Positions 1-8,424 of a DNA stretch of 54,119 bases are shown here, piece by piece; within the stretch, counting starts at the first letter, position 1; each line of letters starts with the position of its first letter. The translations under genes were made by a program, and so were the position numbers. Below the pieces are notes generated by a model, which saw nothing but the letters and a program-made list of their open reading frames with translations, had not been told where the DNA came from and made no database searches. Source of the stretch: Calditrichota bacterium (GTDB lineage Bacteria; Electryoneota; Electryoneia; Electryoneales; Electryoneaceae); assembly GCA_018263585.1 (NCBI GenBank), contig JAANWZ010000057.1, positions 1 through 54,119 on the forward strand. Reading direction: 5' to 3'.

Positions 1-347
1 ATCTGACACGGGGGCGCCCACACCAACGCGCGGGCGTTCAGGATGACACAACGGGCCGCGAGCGTTTCAGTACCGGCCGTGCGGGCTTGCCCGCGCGGAT
101 CCAACGTCGCCCCCAGGTACCGACCGTGCGGGCTTGCCCGCGCGGTTCATCCCACCGTCGCGGGCCACGGCGGAGAACAGTACCGTTTTCGAAACCGCGG
201 TTGCGAGCAACCGCGGGCCTGTCTGGAGTGTCATCCTGAACCGCTCCGCCGGCCCCGGAGGGCGGGATTCGCGTGCTACGGCCCTTGCGCCGCGTGCAAT
301 CTGAGGATGACAATCTGCTCCGTACGATCTTGCGAGGAGTGACGACA
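1..347. repeat. Intergenic hairpin-repeat cluster upstream of aceE
   Basis: No credible gene is seen. The stretch holds two hpA hairpins (77-98 and 124-145), then an hpB hairpin (195-216, perfect 9-bp arms). From about 232 to 311 a segment starts TCATCCTGAAC and ends GAGGATGAC, so its ends are loosely inverted. The order hpA, spacer, hpB recurs at 15426-15506 and 46462-46542, which suggests a composite unit. Short ORFs here are read-through of the repeats. Confidence 0.75.
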
Positions 348-3026
348 ATGGCCGAGATCACCGATACAACAGACCTGTTTGAACTGGAGAAGCGGGAGTG
401 GCTGGAGTCGCTCGCGTATATGCTCGCCGAGCACGGGCCGGAGCGCACGCGCGAGCTGCTGAAGACGATCCTTTCACAGGCGGCGACGGACGGCGTGCGC
501 ACAGATTTCCCCGGCTCGACCCCGTACATGAACACGATCCCCGCGTCCGAGCAGCCCCCGTTCCCCGGGAACCGTGAGCTCGAACGGCGGATCAAGAGCC
601 TGATCCGCTGGAACGCGATGGCGATGGTCGTGCGCGCGAACCGGTCCGCGAGCGGAATCGGCGGGCACATCTCCACGTTCGCGTCCGCGGCGAACCTGTT
701 CGAGGTCGCGTTCAACCACTTCCTCAAGGGGCCGGAGCACGAGCACGGCGCCGACATCGTCTATTTCCAGGGGCACGCGTCCCCGGGCGTGTACGCGCGC
801 GCGTTCCTCGAAGGCCGTCTCAGCGAGCAGCACCTCGTGAACTTCCGCCGCGAACTGCAGGAAGAACCGGGGCTTTCATCGTATCCGCATCCGTGGCTGA
901 TGCCCGGTTTCTGGGAGTTTCCGAGCGTGTCGATGGGGCTCGCCCCGATCATGGCGATCTACCAGGCGCGGTTCAACCGTTACCTCGAGGACCGCGGGCT
1001 CGCGGAAACGTCCGGGAAACACGTGTGGGCGTTCCTCGGCGACGGCGAGATGGACGAGCCGGAGGCGATGGGCGCGATCACGCTCGCCTCCCGGGAAGGG
1101 CTCGACAACCTCACGTTCGTGATCAACTGCAACCTGCAGCGTCTCGACGGGCCTGTGCGCGGGAACGGGCGCGTGATCCAGGAGCTCGAGGCCGCGTTCC
1201 GCGGAGCCGGCTGGAATGTGATCAAGGTGATCCTCGGCGGCGACTGGGATCCGCTGCTCGAAAAGGACGAGCGCGGCGCGATCGTCGAACGGCTCGGGCA
1301 CAACGTGGACGGCTACGCGCAGAAGTACGTGGTCATGCCCGGCAGCTACATCCGCGAGCACTTCTTCGGCCGTGACCCGTACCTGCTCAAGCTCGTCGAG
1401 AACCTCTCGGACGAACAGATCCAGAAGCTGCGCCGCGGCGGGCATGATCCGGTGAAGGTGTACGCCGCGTACGACCGCGCGGTGAAGACGAAGCGCCGGC
1501 CGACTGTCATCCTCGCGCTCACGATCAAGGGCTACGGGCTCGGCGAAGCCGGCGAGGGCCGGAACGTCACCCACCAGCAGAAGAAATTGAACGAAGAGGA
1601 GCTGAAGCAGTTTCGCAGCCGGTTCGCGATCCCGCTCTCGGACCGGGACGTCCCCGACGCTCCGTTCTACCGTCCGCCGGAGGACAGCGAGGAGATCAGG
1701 TACCTGAAGCAGCGCCGCGAAGCGCTCGGCGGCTATCTCCCCCACCGCGACGTGCAGTCGAACCCGCTGCCGACTCCTCCCGAGCCCGTGTTCGAGGAGT
1801 TCTACGAGGGCTCAGGCGAACGTGAAGTTGCAACGACGATGGTGTTCGTCCACCTGCTGAGCAAATTGCTCCGCGACGAGAGCATCGGCCGGCACATCGT
1901 GCCGATCGTGCCCGACGAGGCGCGTACGTTCGGGATGGAATCGCTGTTCCGCCAGGTCGGGATCTACTCCCACCTCGGCCAGCTCTACGAACCGGTCGAT
2001 GCCGACAGCCTGCTCTACTACAACGAGAAGAAGGACGGCACGGTGCTCGAGGAAGGGATCACCGAGGCGGGCTCGATGTCGTCGTTCATCGCCGCGGGCA
2101 CATCGTACGCGACGCACAACCTCCCGATGATCCCGATGTTCATCTACTACTCGATGTTCGGGTTCCAGCGGATCGGCGACCTGATCTGGGCGGCGACCGA
2201 CGCCCGCGCGCGCGGGTTCCTGCTCGGAGGCACGGCGGGCCGGACCACGCTCAACGGCGAAGGCCTGCAGCACCAGGATGGCCACAGCCATCACCTCGCG
2301 ATCGCGTACAACAATGTGAAAGCGTACGACCCCGCGTTCGCCTACGAACTCGCCGTGATCGTCCGCGAAGGTCTCTACCGTATCGCCGAAAAAGAGGAGA
2401 ACCTGATCTACTACCTCACGGTGATGAACGAGTTCTACGAGATGCCGCCGATGCCGGAGGGAGACGGCGTGAAGGAAGGCATCCTCCGCGGCCTCTACAA
2501 GTTCGAGGCGAGCGAAAGCCGGGCGCGCAAGAAGAAGGTGCACCTGTTCGGCAGCGGAACGATTCTCAACGAGGCGCGGAAGGCGCGTGACATCCTCGAA
2601 ACCGAGTTCGGCGTCGCCGTGGACGTGTGGAGCGCGACCAGCTACAAGGAATTGTACCTCGACGCGATCGACACCGCGCGCCGCAACCGGCTCAACGCGA
2701 ACCACCGGCCGGAACCGTGCTACATCGAACGCGTGCTCGACGGCGAGGACGGCGTATTCGTCGCCGCCTCCGATTACCTGCGCAGCCTGCCGCTCTCGAT
2801 CGCGAACTGGATCCCGGGACGGTTCGAAGCGCTCGGCTGCGACGGGTTCGGCCGCAGCGACACGCGCGAAGCGCTGCGCGACCACTTCGAAGTGGGCGCG
2901 AACCACATCGCGTTCGCCGCGCTCGTCACACTCGCACGCGACGGCCGCATCGAGCTCGCCCAGCTGAGCAAAGCCATGAAAAAACTGAACATCGACAGGG
3001 AGAAGGCGAACCCGATCTTCGCGTGA
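348..3026 (+). CDS. aceE: Pyruvate dehydrogenase E1 component, homodimeric type
   Basis: Thiamine-diphosphate-dependent E1 subunit of the pyruvate dehydrogenase complex. It decarboxylates pyruvate and reductively acetylates the lipoyl group of E2. The product is 892 aa, close to the 887 aa of E. coli AceE. The ThDP signature is clear: GDGEMDEPE, followed about 30 residues later by NLQRLDGPVRGN. The C-terminal transketolase-like part (GTAGRTTLNGEGLQHQDGHS) is intact. I chose the ATG at 348 because a GAGGAG ribosome site lies 8 nt upstream and homology begins there; the longer open frame back to 273 is only intergenic repeat. aceF and lpd follow on the same strand, so the three form one functional unit. 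This is the single-chain E1 of proteobacteria, not the alpha/beta form. Confidence 0.97.
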   Translation: MAEITDTTDLFELEKREWLESLAYMLAEHGPERTRELLKTILSQAATDGVRTDFPGSTPYMNTIPASEQPPFPGNRELERRIKSLIRWNAMAMVVRANRSASGIGGHISTFASAANLFEVAFNHFLKGPEHEHGADIVYFQGHASPGVYARAFLEGRLSEQHLVNFRRELQEEPGLSSYPHPWLMPGFWEFPSVSMGLAPIMAIYQARFNRYLEDRGLAETSGKHVWAFLGDGEMDEPEAMGAITLASREGLDNLTFVINCNLQRLDGPVRGNGRVIQELEAAFRGAGWNVIKVILGGDWDPLLEKDERGAIVERLGHNVDGYAQKYVVMPGSYIREHFFGRDPYLLKLVENLSDEQIQKLRRGGHDPVKVYAAYDRAVKTKRRPTVILALTIKGYGLGEAGEGRNVTHQQKKLNEEELKQFRSRFAIPLSDRDVPDAPFYRPPEDSEEIRYLKQRREALGGYLPHRDVQSNPLPTPPEPVFEEFYEGSGEREVATTMVFVHLLSKLLRDESIGRHIVPIVPDEARTFGMESLFRQVGIYSHLGQLYEPVDADSLLYYNEKKDGTVLEEGITEAGSMSSFIAAGTSYATHNLPMIPMFIYYSMFGFQRIGDLIWAATDARARGFLLGGTAGRTTLNGEGLQHQDGHSHHLAIAYNNVKAYDPAFAYELAVIVREGLYRIAEKEENLIYYLTVMNEFYEMPPMPEGDGVKEGILRGLYKFEASESRARKKKVHLFGSGTILNEARKARDILETEFGVAVDVWSATSYKELYLDAIDTARRNRLNANHRPEPCYIERVLDGEDGVFVAASDYLRSLPLSIANWIPGRFEALGCDGFGRSDTREALRDHFEVGANHIAFAALVTLARDGRIELAQLSKAMKKLNIDREKANPIFA

Positions 3027-3177
3027 TATCGTACAGGCCCGCGGTTGCTGGCAACCGCGGCTCATCCACCGCTGACAATGATACGATCCCCGGCTGCCGC
3101 CGGCGAGCCGCCCGGGCCTCGTGGCGCGGGAGCAGCCTGTGTTGGCCGCTCAATCAACCACCAGCCAGGATCTGACG
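3027..3177. repeat. aceE-aceF spacer with hpB hairpin
   Basis: The 151-bp gap holds one hpB hairpin at 3039-3060 (arms CCGCGGTTG and CAACCGCGG), with a TGG variant in the loop. Placed just behind the aceE stop, it could stabilise the 3' end or modulate read-through into aceF. No U-tract follows it, so it is not a standard intrinsic terminator. Confidence 0.7.
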
Positions 3178-4482
3178 ATGCTCCAGGATGTTCGAATACC
3201 GGAAATTTCCGAAAACGTTGAGAGCGGCGAGGTCGCGAAAGTCCTTGTCAGCGTCGGCGATTCCGTGCAGCAGGATCAGGGCTTGCTCGAACTGGAGACG
3301 GAAAAAGCCGTCGTGGAACTGCCTTCCCCGGCCGCAGGCGTGGTGAAGGAGATTCTCGTCGGCGATGGCGACACCGTCTCCGTCGGCGATCTCGTGATCA
3401 AGCTCGAGACCGACGGCAAGCCCGCCGAGCCCGATGAGCAGGCTGCCCCAGCGGAGAAACCGGCCGCGGAACCGGAGCCCGAGCCCGCGGTGGAGGAAGA
3501 AGAACCGGCGCCCGCTTCGGAACCGGAGCAACCGGAACCGCCGCCGGAGCGGGAGAAGCCGGCGCCGCCCGCGAGGCCGCGCAAGCCGCAGATCAGCGCC
3601 GAACCCGCCCCCGCCGGACCGGCCGTGCGCCGGCTCGCCCGCGAGCTCGGCGTCGAGATCGAGCGGGTCCGTGCGTCCGGGCCGCACGGGCGCATCCTCG
3701 AGGATGATGTCAAGCAATATGTAAAATCCCGCGTGAGCGCACCCGCAGCACCGTCGGCCGGGGAGCTGCCCGATCTCAGCAAATGGGGCGAGATTGAACG
3801 CGAGCGGATGAGCAAGGTGCGGAAGATCACGGCCGCGACGATGGCGAACGCGTGGGCGACCGTCCCCCAGGTCACGCAGTTCGAGAAGGCCGACATCACC
3901 CACTTCGAGCGGTTCCGGCACACGTACGCGAAGCGATTCGAGCGCGCGGGCGCGAAGCTGACTCCGACCGCGATTCTGCTCAAGATCGTCGCGGAGGGGC
4001 TGAAGAAGTTCCCGAAATTCAACGCGTCGGTGGACATGCGTGCGCAGGAAATCGTGTACAGGCGCTACATCAACGTGAGCGTCGCCGTTGACACCGACCG
4101 TGGTCTGCTCGTGCCGGTCGTGCGCGATGTCGATACGAAGGACCTGATCCAGCTCGCAAAAGAACTCGGCGACATTTCCGAGCGCGCGCGCAACAGGAAA
4201 CTCGCCCCCGAGGAGATGGAGGGCGGCACGTTCACGATCTCGAACCAGGGTTCGATCGGGGGCGAGTGGTTCACGCCGATTGTCTATCCGCCGCAGGTCG
4301 CGATCCTCGGCGTCTCGCGCTCACTGACCGAGGCGAAATGGATCGACGGCGAGTGGGCGCCGCGCACGATGCTGCCGCTCACGCTTTCCTACGACCACCG
4401 GCTGATCGACGGCGCGGATGCATCCCGGTTCCTCGCCTGGCTCTGCGCCGCGCTCGCACACCCGTTCGCCATGTTTATTTGA
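3178..4482 (+). CDS. aceF: Pyruvate dehydrogenase E2, dihydrolipoamide acetyltransferase
   Basis: E2 core of the pyruvate dehydrogenase complex; it moves the acetyl group from the lipoyl arm to CoA. The product is 434 aa with one N-terminal lipoyl domain (lipoyl Lys43 in ETEKAVVE), a long Pro/Ala/Glu-rich hinge (about 80-145), a peripheral subunit-binding domain (about 147-183, VRRLARELGVE) and the catalytic domain with DHRLIDG near the C terminus (His407, Asp411). E. coli AceF has three lipoyl domains, so this is the short one-lipoyl form. The ATG at 3178 is preceded by AGGA; an in-frame start at 3121 lies in spacer sequence and precedes no domain. lpd follows 33 nt downstream. Confidence 0.95.
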   Translation: MLQDVRIPEISENVESGEVAKVLVSVGDSVQQDQGLLELETEKAVVELPSPAAGVVKEILVGDGDTVSVGDLVIKLETDGKPAEPDEQAAPAEKPAAEPEPEPAVEEEEPAPASEPEQPEPPPEREKPAPPARPRKPQISAEPAPAGPAVRRLARELGVEIERVRASGPHGRILEDDVKQYVKSRVSAPAAPSAGELPDLSKWGEIERERMSKVRKITAATMANAWATVPQVTQFEKADITHFERFRHTYAKRFERAGAKLTPTAILLKIVAEGLKKFPKFNASVDMRAQEIVYRRYINVSVAVDTDRGLLVPVVRDVDTKDLIQLAKELGDISERARNRKLAPEEMEGGTFTISNQGSIGGEWFTPIVYPPQVAILGVSRSLTEAKWIDGEWAPRTMLPLTLSYDHRLIDGADASRFLAWLCAALAHPFAMFI

Positions 4483-4515
4483 CATGCACCGTAAGTGTAC
4501 AATACGAGACAGGCT

Positions 4516-5943
4516 ATGCCCGACAACCAACACGACCTGATCGTGCTCGGCGGAGGACCGGGTGGCTACGCCGCCGCGTTCCTCGCCGCCGACAAGGGGA
4601 TCGACGTCGCACTCGTCGATCCGGAGCCGAACCCCGGCGGCACCTGCCTCTACCGTGGCTGCATCCCGTCGAAGGCGCTGCTGCACGTGATGAAGGTGAT
4701 CGGTGACGCGCGCGACGCCGCCGCGTTCGGAGTCAGCTACCCCGACCCGTCCATCGACCTCGACAAGCTGCGCGCGTGGAAACGGGGAGTCGTTGACAAA
4801 CTCACCGGCGGGCTCGGACAACTCGCGAAGCAGCGCAAAGTCAAGCACATCCGCGGGCGCGGTCAGTTCAACTCCGCGCACGAACTGACCGTCGATCTCG
4901 TCGATCGCGGCACAGAGACGCTCGGCTTCGAGCACTGCATCCTCGCGACAGGGTCGGTGCCCGCGAGATTTCGCGACTGGCCGACGGACAGCCCGCGCAT
5001 CCTGTTCGCGAAACACGCGCTCGACCTGCCCGAGATCCCGGGCAGCCTGCTCGTGGTCGGCGGCGGATATATCGGCCTCGAGCTCGGGTCGGTGTACGCC
5101 GCACTTGGCACAAAGGTGACCGTCGTCGAGATGCTGGACAGTTTGCTGCCCGGGGTGGACAGGGACCTCGTGCGCCCGCTGCACAGGCGGCTCAGCGGGA
5201 TCTTCGAGGGCATCCACCTTGAAACGAAAGTCGCCTCTATCGAGACGGGCGGGAAACGGGTCCGCGTGCAGTTCGAAGGCAAGGGCGCGGACGATGCCCG
5301 CAAGCAATACGACTGCGCGCTCGTCGCGATCGGCCGTACCGCAAATTCTCGTGGGATCGGGCTCGAGAATACGCGCGTGGCCACGAACTCTCGCGGGTTC
5401 GTGGAAGTCGACGACAAACGGCGAACCGCCGAACCCTCGATCTACGCGATCGGCGACGTCGCCGGCGAACCGATGCTCGCGCACAAGGCGAGCCACGAGG
5501 GCCGTGTCGCGGTCGAGGCGATCGCAGGCGAAAAGGCCGCGGGCTGGGACCCGCGCGCGATCCCCGCGGTCGTGTTCACCGACCCGGAAGTCGCCTGGGC
5601 AGGGCTCAGCGAGCAGCAAGCGAAGCAGCAGGGCCGGGATGTGCAGGTCGTGAAGTTCCCGTGGGCCGCGTCCGGGCGCGCCGCGACGCTGAACCGCTCC
5701 GACGGCGTCAGCAAGCTGATCGTCGATGCGGAGAGCAAGCTCGTGCTCGGCGCCGGGATCACCGGCGCGAACGCGGGCGACCTGATCGCGGAGGCCGTGC
5801 TCGCGATCGAAATGGGCTGCGTCGCCGACGACCTCCGCTTTTCCATCCACCCGCACCCGACGCTGTCCGAGACGCTGATGGAGAGCGCGGCGCTGATCTA
5901 CAACGAGAGCCCCCACTTCCTGCTCCCGCGGAGGAAGAGCTGA
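4516..5943 (+). CDS. lpd: Dihydrolipoamide dehydrogenase (E3)
   Basis: FAD flavoenzyme that reoxidises dihydrolipoamide with NAD+, for pyruvate dehydrogenase and probably other 2-oxoacid complexes. The product is 475 aa. It shows the FAD motif GGGPGGYAAA, the redox disulfide Cys44/Cys49 in GGTCLYRGCIPSK, the NAD-binding VVGGGYIGLELG, a second FAD motif AIGDVAGEPMLAHKA, and the interface pair His447/Glu452 in HPHPTLSE. A GTG at 4495 is in frame, but conservation begins at the ATG at 4516; the ribosome site is weak either way. It is the third gene of the aceE-aceF-lpd cluster. Confidence 0.96.
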   Translation: MPDNQHDLIVLGGGPGGYAAAFLAADKGIDVALVDPEPNPGGTCLYRGCIPSKALLHVMKVIGDARDAAAFGVSYPDPSIDLDKLRAWKRGVVDKLTGGLGQLAKQRKVKHIRGRGQFNSAHELTVDLVDRGTETLGFEHCILATGSVPARFRDWPTDSPRILFAKHALDLPEIPGSLLVVGGGYIGLELGSVYAALGTKVTVVEMLDSLLPGVDRDLVRPLHRRLSGIFEGIHLETKVASIETGGKRVRVQFEGKGADDARKQYDCALVAIGRTANSRGIGLENTRVATNSRGFVEVDDKRRTAEPSIYAIGDVAGEPMLAHKASHEGRVAVEAIAGEKAAGWDPRAIPAVVFTDPEVAWAGLSEQQAKQQGRDVQVVKFPWAASGRAATLNRSDGVSKLIVDAESKLVLGAGITGANAGDLIAEAVLAIEMGCVADDLRFSIHPHPTLSETLMESAALIYNESPHFLLPRRKS

Positions 5944-6263
5944 AGCCCGCCCACAATCCGCAATCAGGGCTTATTCCTGCGTCAATAGACATAATGCCCT
6001 TCGCTGTCCCGACCAGCAGCCGGCATTCGGCTTCGTAACACACTGTATTTCTGCTTGGCTCAAGGAGACTTTCAGGCCGCTTCCGCGTGCTCGCCGGGAT
6101 TGCTCTTCCACTGACACCGACTCCTAAACCGATGGGCATTCTCAGCGAAGATCCGTCTTGTCACAGCTGACGGCGCCTGAGCTTGACTTTGCGGCTCTAT
6201 TCACTGTACAATGCTACGGTTTGTTCACAGCATGCTGGTCACAGTCTACAGGGAGGCAGAGGC
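5944..6263. other. Intergenic region, lpd to secreted-protein gene
   Basis: About 320 bp with no gene recognised and fewer hairpin repeats than other gaps. Its 3' end carries the promoter at 6183-6212 and a GGGAGG ribosome site at 6251-6256. The rest shows no clear structure to me. Confidence 0.5.
6183..6212 (+). promoter_or_regulatory. Sigma-70-like promoter TTGACT-N18-TACAAT
   Basis: TTGACT at 6183-6188 and TACAAT at 6207-6212 are separated by 18 bp, close to the housekeeping consensus, about 50 bp ahead of the start at 6264. It stands out because the local sequence is less GC-rich than the rest of the window. Read from sequence only. Confidence 0.55.
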
Positions 6264-6824
6264 ATGAAACGAATCGGATTCGTATTCCTGATGATGGCGG
6301 TCATGCAGGCAAGCGCGTCGGCTCAGGGCATTGGCGTTGCCTACGGGAACAATCCTTTCGGACAAGTTTACGTCGATCCTTATACCGATGAGCTGATTGG
6401 CGTAGATCTAGATGTCGTACAGTCCGGCAATTTTTCGCTGATCATGCCGGTGCACTTGTCGGAGAGGTTAGCGTTGGAGCCCAACATTTCGCTTGTTTCG
6501 CTACGTCAGGGGGACGAGAACGAAACTTCCATGACGCTTGGGACAAGCCTGCGTTTCACACCGTCCTCCGTGTCCGATATCTTCTATCTTGGCGGGGTCT
6601 TTCTGCTCGATGGCCTCGGAACCGGGGATTATCTCAATATCTCGGTGGGTCCTTTGATGGGCGGGGAGTACTTCCTCGACGACGGCTTCAGCTTGGGGGC
6701 CGAAGCTGCTGTGATGGGAACGGGGTACGATGTATACAGGACGAATCCCCAGGACAGGATCTACTCCTATTCCGTGATCGCCAGGTTCGTCGCGCGTGCG
6801 TACTTCGGCGGGACACCGAGGTGA
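6264..6824 (+). CDS. Small secreted, probably outer-membrane beta-barrel protein
   Basis: A 186-aa protein with a clear signal peptide (MKRIGFVFLMMAVMQASASA, then QG). The mature part has alternating hydrophobic/polar strands and many Gly and aromatic residues, and ends in strands like SYSVIARFVARAYFGG. This resembles a small outer-membrane barrel, but I recognise no named family. The ATG at 6264 follows a strong GGGAGG site; upstream in-frame starts lie in the promoter region. Codon use is visibly less GC-biased than in the neighbours. It appears monocistronic, with its own promoter upstream and a hairpin downstream. Function unknown. Confidence 0.75.
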   Translation: MKRIGFVFLMMAVMQASASAQGIGVAYGNNPFGQVYVDPYTDELIGVDLDVVQSGNFSLIMPVHLSERLALEPNISLVSLRQGDENETSMTLGTSLRFTPSSVSDIFYLGGVFLLDGLGTGDYLNISVGPLMGGEYFLDDGFSLGAEAAVMGTGYDVYRTNPQDRIYSYSVIARFVARAYFGGTPR

Positions 6825-6832
6825 TCGGCGTC

Positions 6833-6855
6833 GATCATACGTGACTTGTATGATC
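6833..6855 (+). terminator. Hairpin after secreted-protein gene
   Basis: Perfect 8-bp inverted repeat GATCATAC / GTATGATC with a 7-nt loop, 9 nt after the stop at 6824. There is no U-tract, so it may be a weak terminator or a 3'-stabilising hairpin. An hpA hairpin follows at 6896-6917. Confidence 0.4.
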
Positions 6856-6999
6856 AACGCGCCAATCTGATCAGATGCGTGCGGGCGCTTATTAGCCGCG
6901 CGGGCAAGCCCGCACGGCCGGTACAGTTGCCAGCGTCATGTGCAGCACGTGAGAGCTCGCGGGGCTGAGCGCTCTCCACGGTGTGCGATCGCGGCGCAA

Positions 7000-7932
7000 T
7001 CAGTAGCAATCGAACATGACGTCGATTCCGAAGATGTCGCCCGTGTAGTTCGGCACCTGGATCGATTTCTTCCGCCACCAGAGCCGTTTCAGCGAGACGT
7101 CGTCCGGGTGTTCCTCCTTCAGTCCGCGGTAAACGCGCCCGGTGACGAGGATCGGTTCGACCCGTGGCGAGTCGCCCGCCGGCGCCTTCTTCAGCTGGCA
7201 TTCCGGGCCGGTCACGACCGACATCGGCTTCGGGCCGAGCATCGTGAACAGGTTCGCGTATTCATCGACCACGCGCCACGACCATTCGCGGAACGCATGG
7301 TAGTACCGGCCGAGCCGCGCGAGCCCTTCGCCGCTCTTCAGCGAACGGTTCGCCGCTTCCGTCAGCTTCGACGCGCGGTTTGTCGGCTTTCCGAGCCAGA
7401 CGAGCGCGTTGAAGTTCTCATCGCCTTCCCGCCACCCGGACACCTGCACCTTGGACACGAAGATGCGGCCGTAGTCGATCCCGATCCCGCAGCGGATCGT
7501 ACGGTGCGGGAAATTCGGCTCGAGCAGGTCCTTCGCGATCGTGTTGAGCAGGAAGGCTGTGTTGACGGCGCGCGTGAAGCACTTGTGCGTGTCAAACAGC
7601 ACCATCACACGGTCGCCGGCGACATTGCACACCTTGCCGCCGTAATATTCCGCCGCGCGCACGATAATCCGAAGGAACGCGAAATAGACCTTCGTCTTGT
7701 GCTGCGCTTCCTTCTTGAACCCGGGCACGATCGAGCGGCGGATGTCCATGTAGAGCACGCAGGTGCGGATGCGCCGCGCGGAAAAGCTGTGCGGCCCCTC
7801 TCCCTCCTCCGACTTGAGAATCCGCTTCAGGGAGGGCACCCGCTCGATCTTCTCAATCCGCGTTTCGAACTCGGGTGAGACAATCTCTTTCAGATCCCCT
7901 TCGAGATTGTGGATGAATTCAGGAAGGTCCAT
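7000..7932 (-). CDS. Class III nucleotide cyclase-like protein
   Basis: A 310-aa soluble protein with one class III adenylate/guanylate cyclase-type catalytic domain at about 55-230. The two metal-binding aspartates look present: Asp63 in VLYMDIRRS and Asp107 in VAGDRVMVLF. The later GKPTNRASKLTEAAN matches the usual NxAxRL segment, with Lys where Arg is typical of the transition-state position. The N-terminal ~50 residues and the Lys/Trp-rich tail match nothing I know. Start at 7932: the mRNA has GAGGGGGAG immediately upstream, while the longer frame to 8166 translates an hpA repeat. Second-messenger synthesis is inferred; whether it makes cAMP, cGMP or nothing is open. No partner gene is adjacent. 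Confidence 0.75.
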   Translation of the reverse strand: MDLPEFIHNLEGDLKEIVSPEFETRIEKIERVPSLKRILKSEEGEGPHSFSARRIRTCVLYMDIRRSIVPGFKKEAQHKTKVYFAFLRIIVRAAEYYGGKVCNVAGDRVMVLFDTHKCFTRAVNTAFLLNTIAKDLLEPNFPHRTIRCGIGIDYGRIFVSKVQVSGWREGDENFNALVWLGKPTNRASKLTEAANRSLKSGEGLARLGRYYHAFREWSWRVVDEYANLFTMLGPKPMSVVTGPECQLKKAPAGDSPRVEPILVTGRVYRGLKEEHPDDVSLKRLWWRKKSIQVPNYTGDIFGIDVMFDCY

Positions 7933-8424
7933 CTCCCCCTCGTGGTTCCACAGCCGTCGCAACCGAATACAGGGAACATAAGGAAAATAACCTCCGTTTC
8001 GGCGCTGCCGCCGCCGGCTCTCAGGGAGGTATGTCCGCAGCTCATCAACCCCCAGCAGTCCCGTACCGCCCGTGCGGGCTTGCCCGCGCGGCTCATCGAA
8101 GGGGGCATAACCCTGCATGCCCGCGGGGACGGGCCCGCCGTAGCCGCAGGCGAAGGCGGGCGTCACCGTGGCTCATGTGCGCGATTTGTACCGCCTTCGA
8201 ACCGCGGTGATCCTGCGGATCCCCGCGGGCATGTGGCTCGTGACTCGATACTCGTTACTCGAAACTCGTTACTGCGTGAAACCCGGGGCAAGCCCCGGGC
8301 CACCCAGCCGTAGATGAGACCCGAGGCTGAAGCCCCGGGCCACCCGCCGGTCTCCGCTACGCCGGAGTCACATCGCACGAAGCACGTGGTGTCATATTTC
8401 GGCGGGCCGAAAGTTGCGGCTGTC
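7933..8424. repeat. Intergenic hairpin-repeat cluster
   Basis: The gap lies between two minus-strand genes. It contains hpA (8070-8091), an hpC-type unit (about 8117-8171), a second hpC-like unit in the other orientation (about 8203-8240), and two hpD/GC hairpins (about 8281-8300 and 8311-8343) with GGGGCAAGCCCC and GGCTGAAGCC cores. In 8241-8280 two short repeats of the ACTCG[AT]TACTCG type occur. No gene is supported. Confidence 0.7.

Noticed and set aside
4479-4503. TTGACA ... TACAAT before lpd as a promoter
   Set aside because: The spacing is only 13 bp, too short for a sigma-70 promoter, and the first hexamer includes the aceF stop.
7933-8166. Longer start for the cyclase-like protein
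   Set aside because: The added residues translate an hpA repeat and spacer. A strong ribosome site precedes the ATG at 7932.
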